Assembly: GCA_035048495.1 (NCBI GenBank)
Contig: CM068546.1
Location: 17,366,435 to 17,430,434, forward strand
Reading direction: 5' to 3'
DNA: 64,000 bases
Source: Euptelea pleiosperma
Taxonomy: Eukaryota; Streptophyta; Magnoliopsida; Ranunculales; Eupteleaceae
Shown: piece by piece, positions 35,116 through 46,971 of the stretch
Layout of the letters: the number at the start of each line of letters is the position of its first letter
Numbering within the stretch: the stretch's first letter is position 1
Notes under the pieces: generated by a model
The model's input: only the letters and a program-made list of their open reading frames with translations
Database searches by the model: none
What the model was told of the DNA's origin: nothing
Position numbers and translations under genes: made by a program

Positions 35116-35285
35116 CGAACTCTCCCATTAGTCAATATCTTTGACTTAGACTCGGGTCTGTCCAATACTAGGTTTGACCATTATATTTTATTTATTTTCA
35201 CACTAGTGCTCGTAGGAACGGTTATAAAAATATTTTTATGTCAAACGGAATCTTTACCAAATTGAATATAAAAATATTCCTTACA

Positions 35286-36542
35286 AGAGTTTTAGCATGG
35301 AAACCTTAGCCAAGGAAATACCACGGGACCACGTCCAGACGGAAAGTATCACTAATTGAAAAGTTAAACGAAACAAAGGTTACCTACGTAACACCGTTGC
35401 AAATGCAACTTTCAACCTTAGCCATGGCTTACTGTCGATGCGTCCACATCCTCTGAATCAATGATACGAATCCACGCGCGTCCTCCCAGCCAAGAAGCCT
35501 TTTCCGCTTGTTCAGTTTGGTACACCCCAAACCTACCTTCGATCAGTCACTCCGATCTTAATTCTCAACTCTTCAACTTTTGTTGAAGGTGAAGGATTCA
35601 GTACACCCTGAACTCTAAGTCGCTCAAATAGTGTTAAGACGCACTGGTACTCTCAGGCTACTAGGTCAAGTATCTATGTGGAAGACCTAAGCTGAGTAAG
35701 AGATCAAGCTTTTAGCTTTGATCTAGAAGAGAAAAGCTCACAAAATATTTATGAGAACTAAAGGCTTTTTGCTCTTCTAATGGACACTCTTGATAAATAA
35801 AACTTTCTTCTCTGTATTTTGAAGTATAGAAGTGTGTTTTATAAAGCCAGAGAAAAGTTATATTATAACCCAGTCTATTTAGAAAGTGGGATGAGTCGAG
35901 ACTAAAATTTTGGATCTGAGAAAGACTCAATCCGTGTGAAGTCCAATCGATTGTACTCTGGGTCCAATCGATTGGTCTTGTACTGATGGGTTTTTCATTT
36001 GTAAATCCAATCGATTGTACATAGGCCAATCGATCGAACTTAAATAAGTTTCTGTCCCGTAAGCTCCAATCGATTGGGCTTCAATTAAGTTCTGTCTCGT
36101 AGAGTCCAATCGATTTCACAGAGGTCTCCAATTGATTGGGCTTTGTCCAATTGATTGGGCTTTGTCCAATCGATTGGCCTAAATAGTCCAACCGATCGGA
36201 CCTTCTTAGAAGTCAAAATCTTGACTTAGACTCGGGTTTGTCCATTGGCTAGGTTTGACCATTACATTTTATTCATTTAAACCTATTCCTATGGCCACTA
36301 AGTCACTTACCTTTCTAAGCGAGCGTACACGATCTATAACTGACAAATGGGCAGATACTCAGATGACTCATGTCGTCAACCTTCTGATCCTTATTGTTTC
36401 TGTCTTCTAGTCTTCACGTAATTGGCAAAGTATGCGTACCATGACATCTTCACACTACACTACTGCTCATAGGTAAGGTTACATGAATGTTTTATGTTAC
36501 ACGAATTCTTTGCCAAAATAGAATATGAAAATATTCTTTACA
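35286..36542 (-). mobile_element. Partial copia LTR fused to the start of LTR G
   Basis: A second minus-strand copy of the same LTR that lacks about 250 bp of its 3' end. It starts within the block GGAAACCTTAGCCAAGGAA and runs to TTTACA at 36542. The junction at 35285/35286 lies in TTACAAGAG, a stretch both partners share in part. Its CCAATCGATTGG array lies at about 35940-36200. The right flank begins element H. Confidence 0.75.
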
Positions 36543-36604
36543 TTTTGGTCATAAAACTGGGAGTGAAGTCAAAGTCGGATTATTACAAAAAGAACCTTCT
36601 CCAT
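36543..36604 (+). mobile_element. Left piece of Athila-family element H
   Basis: These 62 bp match B (reversed) near 18710-18770, and the match resumes at 52173 after copia element F. The left continuation of H is lost. Confidence 0.75.
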
Positions 36605-36944
36605 TATAAGAATATTTTCATATTCAATTTGGCAAAGATTCTATTTGACATAAAAATATTCTTGTAACCGTTCGTACGAGCACCAGTGTAGTATGGAGAT
36701 GTCGTGGTATGCATACTTCGTCGACTACTTGAAGACTAGAAAATAGAGACATCAAGAATCAGACAGTTGACGATAGGAGTCATCTGAGTAACTACCCATT
36801 TGTCAGTTAAAGATCGTGTATGCTCGATTAGGAAGGTAAGTGACTTAGTGGCTATAGGAATAGGTTTAAAATGAATAAAATATAATGGTCAAACCTAGTC
36901 ATTGGACAGACCCGAGTCTGAGTCAAAGATATTGACTAATGAGA

Positions 36945-37190
36945 AAGTCCGATCGATTGGAGGACTCTGTGTAATCGATTGGAAGCTACGAGGCAGAAAC
37001 TTATTTCAGACCAATCGATTGGAGACTCTGTGAAATCGATTGGAGTCTTCGGGATAGAAACTTATTTAAGTCCAATCGATTGGAGACCTCTGTGTAATCG
37101 ATTGGAGCCTACGGAATAGGAAACTTATTGAGGCCAATCGATTGGACACTTATACCCAATCGATTGGACATGGCCCAATTGATTAGACCT
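36945..37190 (+). repeat. CCAATCGATTGG array in the 5' LTR of F
   Basis: About ten ATCGATTGG-containing motifs, four of them the exact 12-bp palindrome, organised in ~65-bp double units, ending ~80 bp before the TATA box. Confidence 0.85.
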
Positions 37191-37270
37191 TGCACGAACT
37201 TAGTCTTTCTCAGATTTGAATTTCTTGGTTCTATTATCCCACGTTCTACACTACTCAGGGTCATGAAATT

Positions 37271-37280
37271 CTATAAATAC
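37271..37280 (+). promoter_or_regulatory. TATA box in the 5' LTR of F
   Basis: CTATAAATAC, conserved at the same place in the other copies (50204, 51319; and on the minus strand near 34710 and 59755). Confidence 0.65.
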
Positions 37281-38120
37281 AACCCTTCTATACCTTCTCT
37301 AAACACACACAGAGACACAGAGTGACTCAATCTTTCAGGAGAGAAGAAAAGGTTTATTTATTAGAGTGTCCATTCGAAGAGCAATAAGCTTGTTTCTCAT
37401 TCACATCTTGTAAGCTTGTTCCTCTTCTTGATCAAAGCCAAGTGCTTGATCCATACCTTAGCTTAGGTCTTCCACTCATATATTCGACCTAGTAGCCTAA
37501 GTGTACCAGTGTGACTCAACACCTTTTGAGCAACCTAAGATTCAGGGTGTACTGAATCCTTCACCTTCTGCAAAGGCGGGAGTATTGAGAATTAAGATCG
37601 GAGGATCCGATAGACGGTAGGTTTGGGTGTACCAAACTAAACAAGTGGACAAGGCTTCTTAGCTGGAAGGGTGCGCGTGGATTCGTAGCGTTGATTTAGA
37701 GGATGTGGACGCATCGACAATAGGCCTTGGCTAAGGTTGGAAGCTGTATGTGCAACAGTGCTACATAGGTAACCTTTGTTTCGTTTAACTTTTTAGTTAG
37801 TGATACTTTCTGTCTGGACGTGGTCCCGTGGTTTTTCCTTGGCTAAGGTTTCCACATAAAAATCTCTTGTCTTGTGTGATTATTTTTTTGTATTCCGTTA
37901 TCTATCTTGATTAGACCAAACGACGAAAAGAAAATATACCACGGAGGTATATTCGATTTGAGTTGGTTGTGATAATCTTTTATCAAACAACTAGGGCATG
38001 CGATTTTGTTCCCTTATTATTGACTAGTAAAACTGTGTAGGTATAATTAATTTTAAATACCTAATCAACCCCCCTTCTAGGTATATTGGATTAAAGAGAA
38101 TGGACCGGTGTAATTTCAAT

Positions 38121-38133
38121 TGGTATTAGAGTA
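38121..38133 (+). other. Primer binding site of element F
   Basis: TGGTATTAGAGTA, two bases after the LTR end; complementary to the 3' end of initiator-methionine tRNA, as in Ty1/copia elements. Confidence 0.8.
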
Positions 38134-38209
38134 GGTTATTCTATTTAAGGTTTAATCACCTAAATTTAGATTCCTGAGAAACCAGTCCATTTTCATTAAT
38201 TTGTCAAAA

Positions 38210-40140
38210 TGCAAAAAGAAGGTAGAAACACATCTAGACCTCCATTGTTTGATGGAGAAGACTATGCCTATTGGAAGGCTAAGATAAGGGCTTTTCGTCT
38301 ATTGATGAAAGAGTCTGGATGTCTGTAGTGGATGGTTGGTCACCACCCACAATGGTTGTAGGAGATAAAATCATTCTTAAACGTAAAGCCGACTGGAGCA
38401 AAGAGGACATAGATTATTGTTGTCTAAATAGCAAAGGGCTAAATGTTATTTTCAATGCGGTTGATAAGAATGAGTTTTGAAGAATCTCTACTTGTTCTTT
38501 GGCTAAAGAAGCATGGGACATTCTTAGATTCACACATGAATGAACGTCAGCTGTTAAAATCGCTAAACTTCAAATGCTGACTTCTAAGTTCGAATCCATG
38601 AGAATGGAGGAGAATGATACATTCACTGAGTTCTATGCCCAACTTAGTGATATTGTGAACTCTGCACAGAACTTGGGTGAAATCATTCCTGAATCCAACG
38701 TTGTTCAAAAAATTTTAAGATCCTTATCTGATAGATTTTAGGCTAAGGTTACTGATATTGAGGAGAGAAAGGATGTTGACTCTCTCAAAATTGATGTGCT
38801 GGTTGGGTCTCTACAAACTTATGAGATGAATTTGAGACAACCAATGAAATCAAAAGGTATTGCCCTTAAAGTTTCTGAAGCTCAAGATTCAAAGTCAGGT
38901 GTTGACTCTGAAGTTGAAATGGCCTTATTTGTGAAAAAGTTAAAAAAAATTTTGTTCTAAAAATGATAGAGTTAAGAACAATAAAACTTTTGATAAATCT
39001 AAAGATCATGCCAGACCTCATGAGAGAGGTAACAGAAGTGAAAGGAACCCTAGGGAAAGTTGCTCAAGCGAACCCCAATGTTTTAAATGTAAGGGTTTTG
39101 GTCATTAAGCTAATGTTTGTCCAAATAAAGAAGAATATAAGGGCAAGGCAAAAGCTTTGAATGCCACATGGGATGAAGAATCAGAAGATCATTCTGATGA
39201 TAACAATGAAAAGACTGATAAGTATACAGCTTTTGTTGCTCGTTTTAATAGTCCATATGGATCTCATGGAGATTCCAAGAAAAGCGATGGTGAGAGTTCG
39301 GAAGACTCTTACAATGGGGACTTGGATGACTCAGCAATTGGTGTTAAAGAACTGTACAAGTAATCGATAAAATTCATTATGGCTAATAAAGTTTTATCTG
39401 ACAGAATTAAATGTCTTGACTTTGAAAATACAGCCTTATTAATTGACACTGAAAAATTAGAAGTGTTGATTACTGATTTAGAGCAAGAGAACGAGTCTCT
39501 GCTAAAAAGGAACAAGTCACTGGAATGTGAATTCCAAACTTGCATGATACATAAAGAATCCTTTGAAAATGAGCTACTAAAATCTAAGAGGGATGTGTCA
39601 GGATTTTCATCTAGCTCTGCAAAGCTTGATGAGATTCTTCATGTGGGAAAAGTCTATGAGACAAACATGGTTTGGGATACAAACAAAATCAAGAAAAAGG
39701 GTCTTCTTCCAAGATGATTTTTGTTAAGGCTCAAACTATTCCTACTCAGATCAATGACCAAATCAAAGTTGTCAAAAGCAATCGTCATTGTACGTACTGC
39801 AAAAAGGTGGGTCATGTGATTAGAGACTATCATAAACTGAGAAGAGGATATCAAACTTCTCTAGAGAAAGAGGTGAACTCAACTCAGAATGTGAAAAGTC
39901 AAAAATTTCCTATGAAGACACATTATGAGATAAAATATTTGGATGTGCTATCTAGGAAGATGAAAGACCTTCTGGAAAGGTCTAGAGAATTAATCAAGGA
40001 GATTGAATCTCTTGAGAAATTTAAACATCCTCAGAGTTCTATAACTTAAAAGAGGAGAGATCCTAAGAGAACTAGTCTATCCACTAAAATCACATCTGTG
40101 TGGATTAGAAAAGATTCTCTGAAGGAGAACTGTCCTAATA
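38210..40140 (+). pseudogene. Copia-type gag of element F
   Basis: The ATG at 38210 opens MQKEGRNTSRPPLFDGEDY followed by WKAKIRAF, the standard beginning of plant copia gag. The frame is broken near 38305 and stopped several times, but the UBN2-type gag core can be followed (AKEAWDILRF, LTSKFESMRMEENDTF, DSLKIDVLVGSLQTYEMNL). A first zinc knuckle, CFKCKGFGH with its last Cys in NVCPN, lies near 39080-39120, interrupted by a stop. A long acidic and coiled-coil region follows (39157-39363, then 39379-39717), then a second knuckle HCTYCKKVGH with Tyr in place of its last Cys near 39787-39830. The reading ends at WIRKDSL (near 40110), just where protease should begin. The extended coiled coil resembles sirevirus-type gag. 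Confidence 0.8.
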
Positions 40141-40683
40141 GATCCCATCTCTGAGCATTGTGCTCACTATCCCTTCATGTTTTCCATTCTTATTTTTTGT
40201 AGAGGGATATTTTTTTTGTTTTTGTTTTCTTTTTGTTTTTGCTTCGTTTTGAAAAATAAAAATTAAATTTTTTTTTCCAGAAAATCAAAAGATCAATTGT
40301 TCAGAATGTTAAAATTATTATTTAATATACGATTTTGATGAGTAGTAATTTTTTAGAACATTCAAAGAACAGGAACTTAACTAGTAAAATTTTGCTAATC
40401 TGAGTATTATATCTTTTAATTATTATGATTGGTCAATTTTTAATAGTGTGCATTAGAAGATTATTGAAACAGTATATCTCATATTTTTCATATGCACACT
40501 GATTATTACTGTGGGAATGGATTTGATAGAGGTGTGAGATCTTGTATTATTAGAATTAGGAATAAACCTCTACTGACTATAACTTCAAATTAGTAGTGTT
40601 CCTGCCTTCAGTTGATTTCAAAACTACACTATAGTCGACTGTTGGCCTCCCAATGCTAGTTATTATCCTAAGGAAACAGCTAC
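40141..40683 (+). other. Noncoding interior of element F, left of the insert
   Basis: T-rich sequence without pol motifs; no CSRHM-type protease/integrase boundary motif was found. It ends at GCTAC before the Athila-family LTR start. Confidence 0.5.
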
Positions 40684-43600
40684 TGATATTCACTCAAAAG
40701 TGCTTATTTTAAGCAATTATCCTTTTAGCGTTATCGCACTCTCCTACGTAAAATGCTCTATTTATCTACTTTTCTCCGTAAGAGTCTCTTCTGTTTCGTA
40801 GAACACACTTTTCTGGACGAAATGGTATATTTGCATGCATTAAACACATTTTCGGAAGTCTAGGTAGGAAGATGTTATGATCAAGTCTCATTATGTGCTC
40901 TTCTCTTGTAGGAAACTCGATCGGGCTATTCTCGAGACTTGCGGGCCAAAATCGATCATGAAAGCCCATTATCAAAGCTTAAAGAGCCCACAGGCTATGA
41001 CTAGAAGATATGGGCCAAATATGGGCTGAATAAGAGGACCAAAAAACTGGCCCAAAGAACGAAGAGAGCAGGAGAGCCAATGACCAAGAGACGGACCAAA
41101 GCATTTAAAGCCACATGAGTCAGCAAGGAATGATGGTCTACTCTACTGGAGAAGCGTGAGGATGGTCACAGTGAAGACCAGGGTTCCAGACCCTTTGCCA
41201 ATACTTTTATCTCCATTTTCTGATATTTCTCTCTCCTCCCCCTAATTTTCTATCTCATCTCTCCTTATTCTCTCTCTCTCTTCATCTCTCGGTCCTCGGA
41301 TCTACTGACCTAACCCCAGAACTCCTGCCCATTGGCTTTGTCTCATCTTCCTTAGCTTTCTGACCGTTGGATCTTCCATCGAACCGTTGGATCTCTCTAG
41401 ATCCGTCGATCTACCAATCTGGGTCCCAATCAAGTCACCATCCATCTGATCGTCATCAAATTGTCTGTCACGTCATCTTGTGAGACGATGGACATCATCA
41501 ATCCATGTGGGCCAGTAGCCGGGCCCATCATCATCGACCCGTGGCCCGACCATTTAGTGGACCTCACGATTTTCAAATTCTTTAAATTAATTATTTTTAA
41601 ATAAAAAAAGGGGGGTCCACTAAATGGGGATATTCTCTAAAGAAAAGTAAGGTTTTACTTAAAAAAAAATTTATTTTTAAAAAACCCCATTTTCCATCAA
41701 AGGAAAGTGGGAGGTTTAAAGGGGAAGGAGAAAGGTTCGTTTGAACCCTAATCCCCCTCCCATCTCTTTCTCTCCTTCCCCAAAACTGTTCCCGACGTTT
41801 TCCTCTCCTTCTTCTCCTTCTTTTTCTTCTTTCTCTTCCTCCTCTTCTTCATCTTCTTCATCTTTTTCCTCGGGATTAGTCGGATTAGCGCGAATAATAA
41901 TACATAAGATGATAGAAATTAAGCATGTAATCCATAAGCAAGAACTGACGATAAACAAACTGCTTTTCATTAAAATTCATAAAATCAAACTACAATTCTT
42001 GTAAGCAAATTAAAACTAGAAACCTAACTAGAAAGTTGGGAGAAGTAGAGAGAGAATGCTAACAACTAGAGAGATAAAGTGATATTAGATGAGAGAGAGA
42101 GAGAGAGTTGGAAAGAGGAAATTTCCTTCAACTTACCATTTGAGGATGTGGATCGTACTGTCAAGAATGGAAGACCATGGATGGGCAGCAAGTTGTCATA
42201 CATGCAGGATTTGGCCAATGGGATCATGGATTGACCATTGAAGATTTAAGGATCTATGTGCCACCAAGAAGAGTCGGTACAACGAGGCAGCAAATGGTGG
42301 AGGCGACTCCCTCTTCTCTTTCCCTTTATTTTATTTTTATTTTTTTGTTTTCTTTTGCTGGAGAGAAGAGGAGAGCGCGGGCTGGAGTTGCTGTCCGGTT
42401 GGTGGACAAATAGCCCCTTGTGACAATGGATGATGGCCACGAGGTGGTTGCCGGTGTTGGCCGTAGCGAAGAAGAGCAGCAACTCCTTAAGAGGATGGCT
42501 TGGTGAGATATGATGAGTGCACTTGCAGTAGTGGCTCATTGATCCAGCAATGGAGGGACATGGGAGGAACGGTTTGGCGAGGAAAGAGGTTGGAGCAGCG
42601 GGCGAAGCTTCAGGTGGTGTGAGGCGGTCCGTTTGCATCTAAACCAGCAAGAGTTACAGGTTCGTCTGGCTTGGAGAAGTCATTGACGTCCCAGCAAGGT
42701 GAGGTGAGGGTTGTGAGAACCCAAGAGGATTGGTTGCACACTGATATAAATCCCTTGCTACTAGGCGTGGCAGCAACTAACACCAAGAGTTGCAGATCTT
42801 TACCCAATGAGAGAATGAAGAGGAGATCGCCAGTTTTGATGGAGTTCGCCGGAGTTGCAGGTTGCAACTCCAGCAAGAAAAATATACAGGCGGTGCTGCT
42901 CGTAGGAACAGATGCAGGAAGAAGAAAGAGAAGAAGAAGAGAAGGAAGGCGGAGACGAAGAGGAGCAGTAGGTGACGGAGGAGCAACACGCAGGCGGTGT
43001 GCAGCGGCGTGCTTGACGGACTGGTTCAGTCCGCCAGAGGAAAAGAAGATGATGAAGAACAATAAGAAGAGAGAAGAACGAAAAGAAGAAGAGGAGAAGG
43101 AGAAGAGGAAGAAGCGAAGGAGAAGAAGAAAGAGAGGAGGAGAAGGGAGAAGGAGGACGTGCAGGTGGCCGGAGTTGCTGCCTGCAACTCCGGCGAGGAA
43201 AAAGATGAAGAAGATGAAGAAGAGGAGGAAGAAAAAGAAGAAAAAGAAGGAGAGGAAAACGTCGGGAACGATTTTGGGGAAGGAGAGAAAGAGATGGGAG
43301 GGGGATTAGGGTTCAAACGAACCATTCTCCTTCCCCTTTAAACCCCCCACTTTCCTTTAATAGAAAATGGGGTTTTTTAAAAATAAATTTTTTTCTTTTT
43401 TTTTTAAGTAAAACCTTACTTTTCTTTGGAGAATTTCCCCATTTAGTGGACCCCCCTTTTTTTATTTAAAAATAATTAATTTAAAGAATTTGAAAATCGC
43501 GAGGTCCACTAAATGGTCGGGCCATGGGTCGATGATGATGGGCCCGGCTACTGGCCCACATGGATTGATGATGTCCATTGTCTCACAAGATGATGTGACA

Positions 43601-44384
43601 GACAATTTGATGACGATCAGATGGATGGTGACTTGATTGGGACCCAGATTGGTAGATCGACGGATCTAGAGAGATCCAACGGTCCGGTGGAAGATCCAAC
43701 GGTCAGAAAGCTAAGGGAGATGAGACAAAGACAATGGGCAGGAGTTCTGGGGTTAGGTCAGTAGATCCGAGGACCGAGAGATGAAGAGAGAGAGAGAGAA
43801 TAAGGAGAGATGAGATAGAAAATTAGGGGGAGGAGAGAGAAATATCAGAAAATGGAGATAAAAGTATTGGCAGAGGGTCTGGAACCCTGGTCTTCACTGT
43901 GACCATCCTCACGCTTCTCCAGTAGAGTAGACCATCATTCCTTGCTGACTCATGTGGCTTTAAACGCTTTGGTCCGTCTCTTGGTTATTGGCTCTCCTAC
44001 TCTCTTCGTTCTTTAGGCCAGTTTTTTGGTCCTCTTATTCAGCCCATATTTGGCCCATATCTTCTAGTCATAGCTTGTGGGCTCTTTAAGCTTTGATAAT
44101 GGGCTTTCATGATCGATTTTGGCCCGCAAGTCTCGAGAATAGCCCGATCGAGTTTCCTGCAAGAAAAGAGCACGTAATGAGACTTGATCATAACGTCTTC
44201 CTACCTAGACTTCCGAAAATGTATTTAATGCATGCAAATATACCATTTTGTCCAGAAAAATATATTCTACGAAATAGAAAAGACTCTTACGTAGAAAAGT
44301 AGATAAATAGAGCATTTTACGTAGGAGAATGCGATAACGCTAAAAGGATAATTGCTTAAAATAAGCACTTTTGAGTGAATATCA
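40684..44384. repeat. Large inverted repeat, ~1.19-kb arms, 1.3-kb spacer
   Basis: The left arm 40684-41872 is the reverse complement of 43194-44384, with few differences seen across the shared start, the CATCATCATCGACCC region, the homopolymer run and the CTTCTTCATC tract. The spacer 41873-43193 is the rest of the minus-strand LTR. The switch point reads TTCCTCG/GGATTAG, where both partners share CTCG. Confidence 0.85.
41128..41200 (+). promoter_or_regulatory. Diverged tRNA-like block, left palindrome arm
   Basis: The B-box-like GGGTTCCAGACCC is retained; the A box is degraded (CTCTACTGGAGAAGCG). The mirror copy is at 43866-43942 on the minus strand. Confidence 0.4.
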
Positions 44385-46020
44385 CAACCCCTAACCAGCA
44401 TATTGACAATCCTTGGCAATTAGTGCGAAATAAATTAGCTTAAAAGGGCTCTGCACATACTACACACTTTTTCATATTAGCTCAGGGAAAACACCGTTCG
44501 TCAAATCATTGAATGGATGCAAAAAAATAGTTACATGCTAACAAAGAGTTGGAAAGTTTTGGCAAGACTACAGACTGATAATTATGACCCAGAATAGTCA
44601 GACTCTACTTGTGTGTGTGCTCAACATTCTCATCATCTTGCAGTAAAGATTTCCAGATCACCTATAAGTTTGTATGCCTCGACCTCAATTCTCACTTGTA
44701 AACTACTCAGAATGGAATCACTCAAGAAGGGTTTTCTTCTTTTCTATCAATTTATATGTGAGGAGGTGTGTTGATATATGAAAGCAAAGATCTCACATAT
44801 GTATTATTTAAAGGAAGGACATCTTTAACAGAAGAAGATCTCATGATTGGAATACCACTTCACTCGGGAACGTCATATCAAACTCTATAGCTTCTCCTTC
44901 TCCAATCTCCACATTTTATGATCGTGCTATCCTAGAATCAAATAGGACTTTCCTGGGTTATAATGAGGCTTAGGTCTGGTGTAGAAAAATAAAGAGATAC
45001 AGGATTTCAAAGATCTTAAGAGGATATCTCTATTTTCTTATATTTTTCCTGCGATGTAGCACCATTATCTGGTTCTTTTTCCTTTTTTTTCATATTTTTC
45101 TCTTTTTCTAGATATTTCTAAGACTGCTCAATTTCTTTTTAGCTCTTTTTATACTTTCTTTTCATATTTTGTTTTCAGCTTGAACCACTTTCTTTTCCTT
45201 TTGATTCTTCTTCTTTTACTTTTCTTTCCATATCAGTTATTCTTTTGTCCATCTCAAAATAAGGGTAGCCAGTCATGCTTCGTAGCTGGACTGGATTTTA
45301 GGTTGATGGGTTTACAAAGAAAATGTTTTTATAGAAGGGCTCAAGGGGTTTCTAGTGAAGTATAATTCAGGTGAGTAAAAAGGCTGAACAGTTCAGAAAA
45401 ATGGCCTAAATCATTTTCTTGGGTTTGCACTATCATGTATATCATCTTGACTGGATACAGAGAAGGTTCTATTGTAGTAATCCAACTTTTGATGTCATTC
45501 CGAGTTTCATGATCAAATAAAAGGGTAATGAGATCTCTCAACGAACATTGCGGGCAAGAAGAATAGTGAGTCATCTTGTGACTCAGAATTGTTGTATAAC
45601 CATCTGAATTGATTAAAGGCTCGAAAGCTCACTGGGTTAGGTCTCCATAATTATTCTCACAGGATCTCCAGAATTTCTAAACTTAGGATGACTCTGATAT
45701 TGATAGTGTACAATTTTGCCGAATATGAGTTTTTCTGAGTTTTCAAACCTGCTGCAGTCACGCTTGACTTGACTCAAAGCTAACTTTAAACAAAAATTGA
45801 CATCCTCAATACTGACTTAACGGAGGTTTTCAACTAATCAAAGTCAGGGTATTTGACACATTTTTGAAATTCTAGAAAACTTTTGGAGAACATCGGAAAT
45901 CACCCCAAAAGCAAGATTTTTTTTTTTTTCAAAATAAAGACATGAGTTTTGGTAAATAGCTACCTCCACAAATATTAAAGTGAAAGCCATCTGTATGGCC
46001 CTATTTAAAATTGATATCTG

Positions 46021-46971
46021 ATTCTTATTGCTGCAAAAAAGGGCTACTTACATGGAGAGTGAAAGCTACCTATATTCAAAGTGAATAAAAATAGGTGTAA
46101 AAGACAGTCAATTTGCTAGAAAAATTCTTATCCATCAGCAAATACCCGTATACTGAGTGTATGTGAGAACCCTTAATAACTCTAATGAGGATTTTATGAT
46201 CGGATACAAGATACCTCCAGATTCTGATTTCTATGAGAAATTATTACTGAAATCTATCCGATACCACAGATAAAATCAGATTACTTACACTTGATGATAT
46301 TATTGTTGATATTTGAATCTATGATTACTAGTGATCTGTGACTGGCGCTAATATCTAAAAGAGTTGATATTTTAGATAAAGCAAATTTGAACTAATGTGC
46401 TAGTTATTTTTCTCTTAAATAGACTCAGTGTTTAGTGCTTATCAAGATTGATTCATGAATCGAATTCTAACATTTTTTTTTAGAATATTGTCTTGTTGTA
46501 TTATCGTTTCAAGAGCATTTAAAAATGAGATTTTGTTTGAAAAGATTTTTTTTGGGGGGTCCTAGAGAATGAGCCTATTGGTTTTAAAAATTAAAAAAAA
46601 AAATTCGAAGCCACAGTCCAATCGATTGGACTCTACAGACCAATCGATCGGACATCTCCAATCAATTGGAGAGTATGGCCCAATCAATTGGCTTTGCTCT
46701 AATCGATTGGCCACTTAATCCAATCTATTGAACTTTGTGGTGTTCATTTTTATAAAACCCAAAATGGGTCATTTTCAACCCCAATCGATCCAATCGCCTC
46801 CCAGATTTCTCTCAATCAATCGCAGGTGCCCGATCTACTGTTCTCATACTATTTTGTGGAGTGATTCTCTCGATTTCTACGATTTTCTACTTACTCTTCT
46901 TCGTTAGATTTTGGAGATTTTTTGGGTGAAAATAGAGTTGTTTTGGTATTTTCTTCCTTTCTTCGTTCTTA
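46021..46971 (+). other. Interior of element F upstream of its second ORF
   Basis: No ORF. From 46618 to 46735 there are five to six CCAATCGATTGG-type motifs like those in the LTRs, then TTTTTATAAAACCC near 46750, which is TATA-like, then T-rich sequence up to the ATG at 46972. The arrangement looks like a second promoter copied from, or left over from, an LTR. Confidence 0.55.

Larger units (their letters stand above)
30061..35285 (-). mobile_element. Element G: Ty1/copia 5' LTR with PBS and ~110 bp of leader
   Basis: On the minus strand the LTR starts TGTAAGGAATATT (35285) and ends TTTCA (30176), then AT and the PBS. It is split by D2 (30979-34666), leaving about 1.42 kb of LTR, comparable to the 1.5-1.7 kb of other copies here. 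The leader matches element F to about 30061 and then stops, so gag and everything downstream are lost. Confidence 0.8.
36605..38118 (+). repeat. 5' LTR of element F
   Basis: 1514 bp, from TATAAGAATATTTTC (TG mutated to TA) to GTGTAATTTCA. The CCAATCGATTGG array lies at 36945-37190 and a TATA box (CTATAAATAC) at 37271-37280, followed by a block AACACACACAGAGACACAGAGTG found in all copies. Confidence 0.9.
40684..46020 (-). mobile_element. Rearranged Athila-family insert with inverted LTRs
   Basis: Three parts: an LTR fragment on the plus strand (40684-41872), an LTR on the minus strand lacking its last ~150 bp (41873-44384), and minus-strand 3' internal sequence (44385 to about 46020) matching B 17626 to about 19380. 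The first part and the distal half of the second form a palindrome. The right edge into element F is diffuse and set by loss of similarity to B. Confidence 0.8.

Noticed and set aside
42671..43309. 212-codon Lys/Arg-rich open frame
   Set aside because: Lies in GAA/GAG-rich low-complexity DNA of an LTR; the composition explains the absence of stops.
46043..46069. GCTAC as a target-site duplication for the rearranged insert (also at 40679-40683)
   Set aside because: It occurs more than once near the right edge and the insert lacks an LTR end there, so the match is weak.
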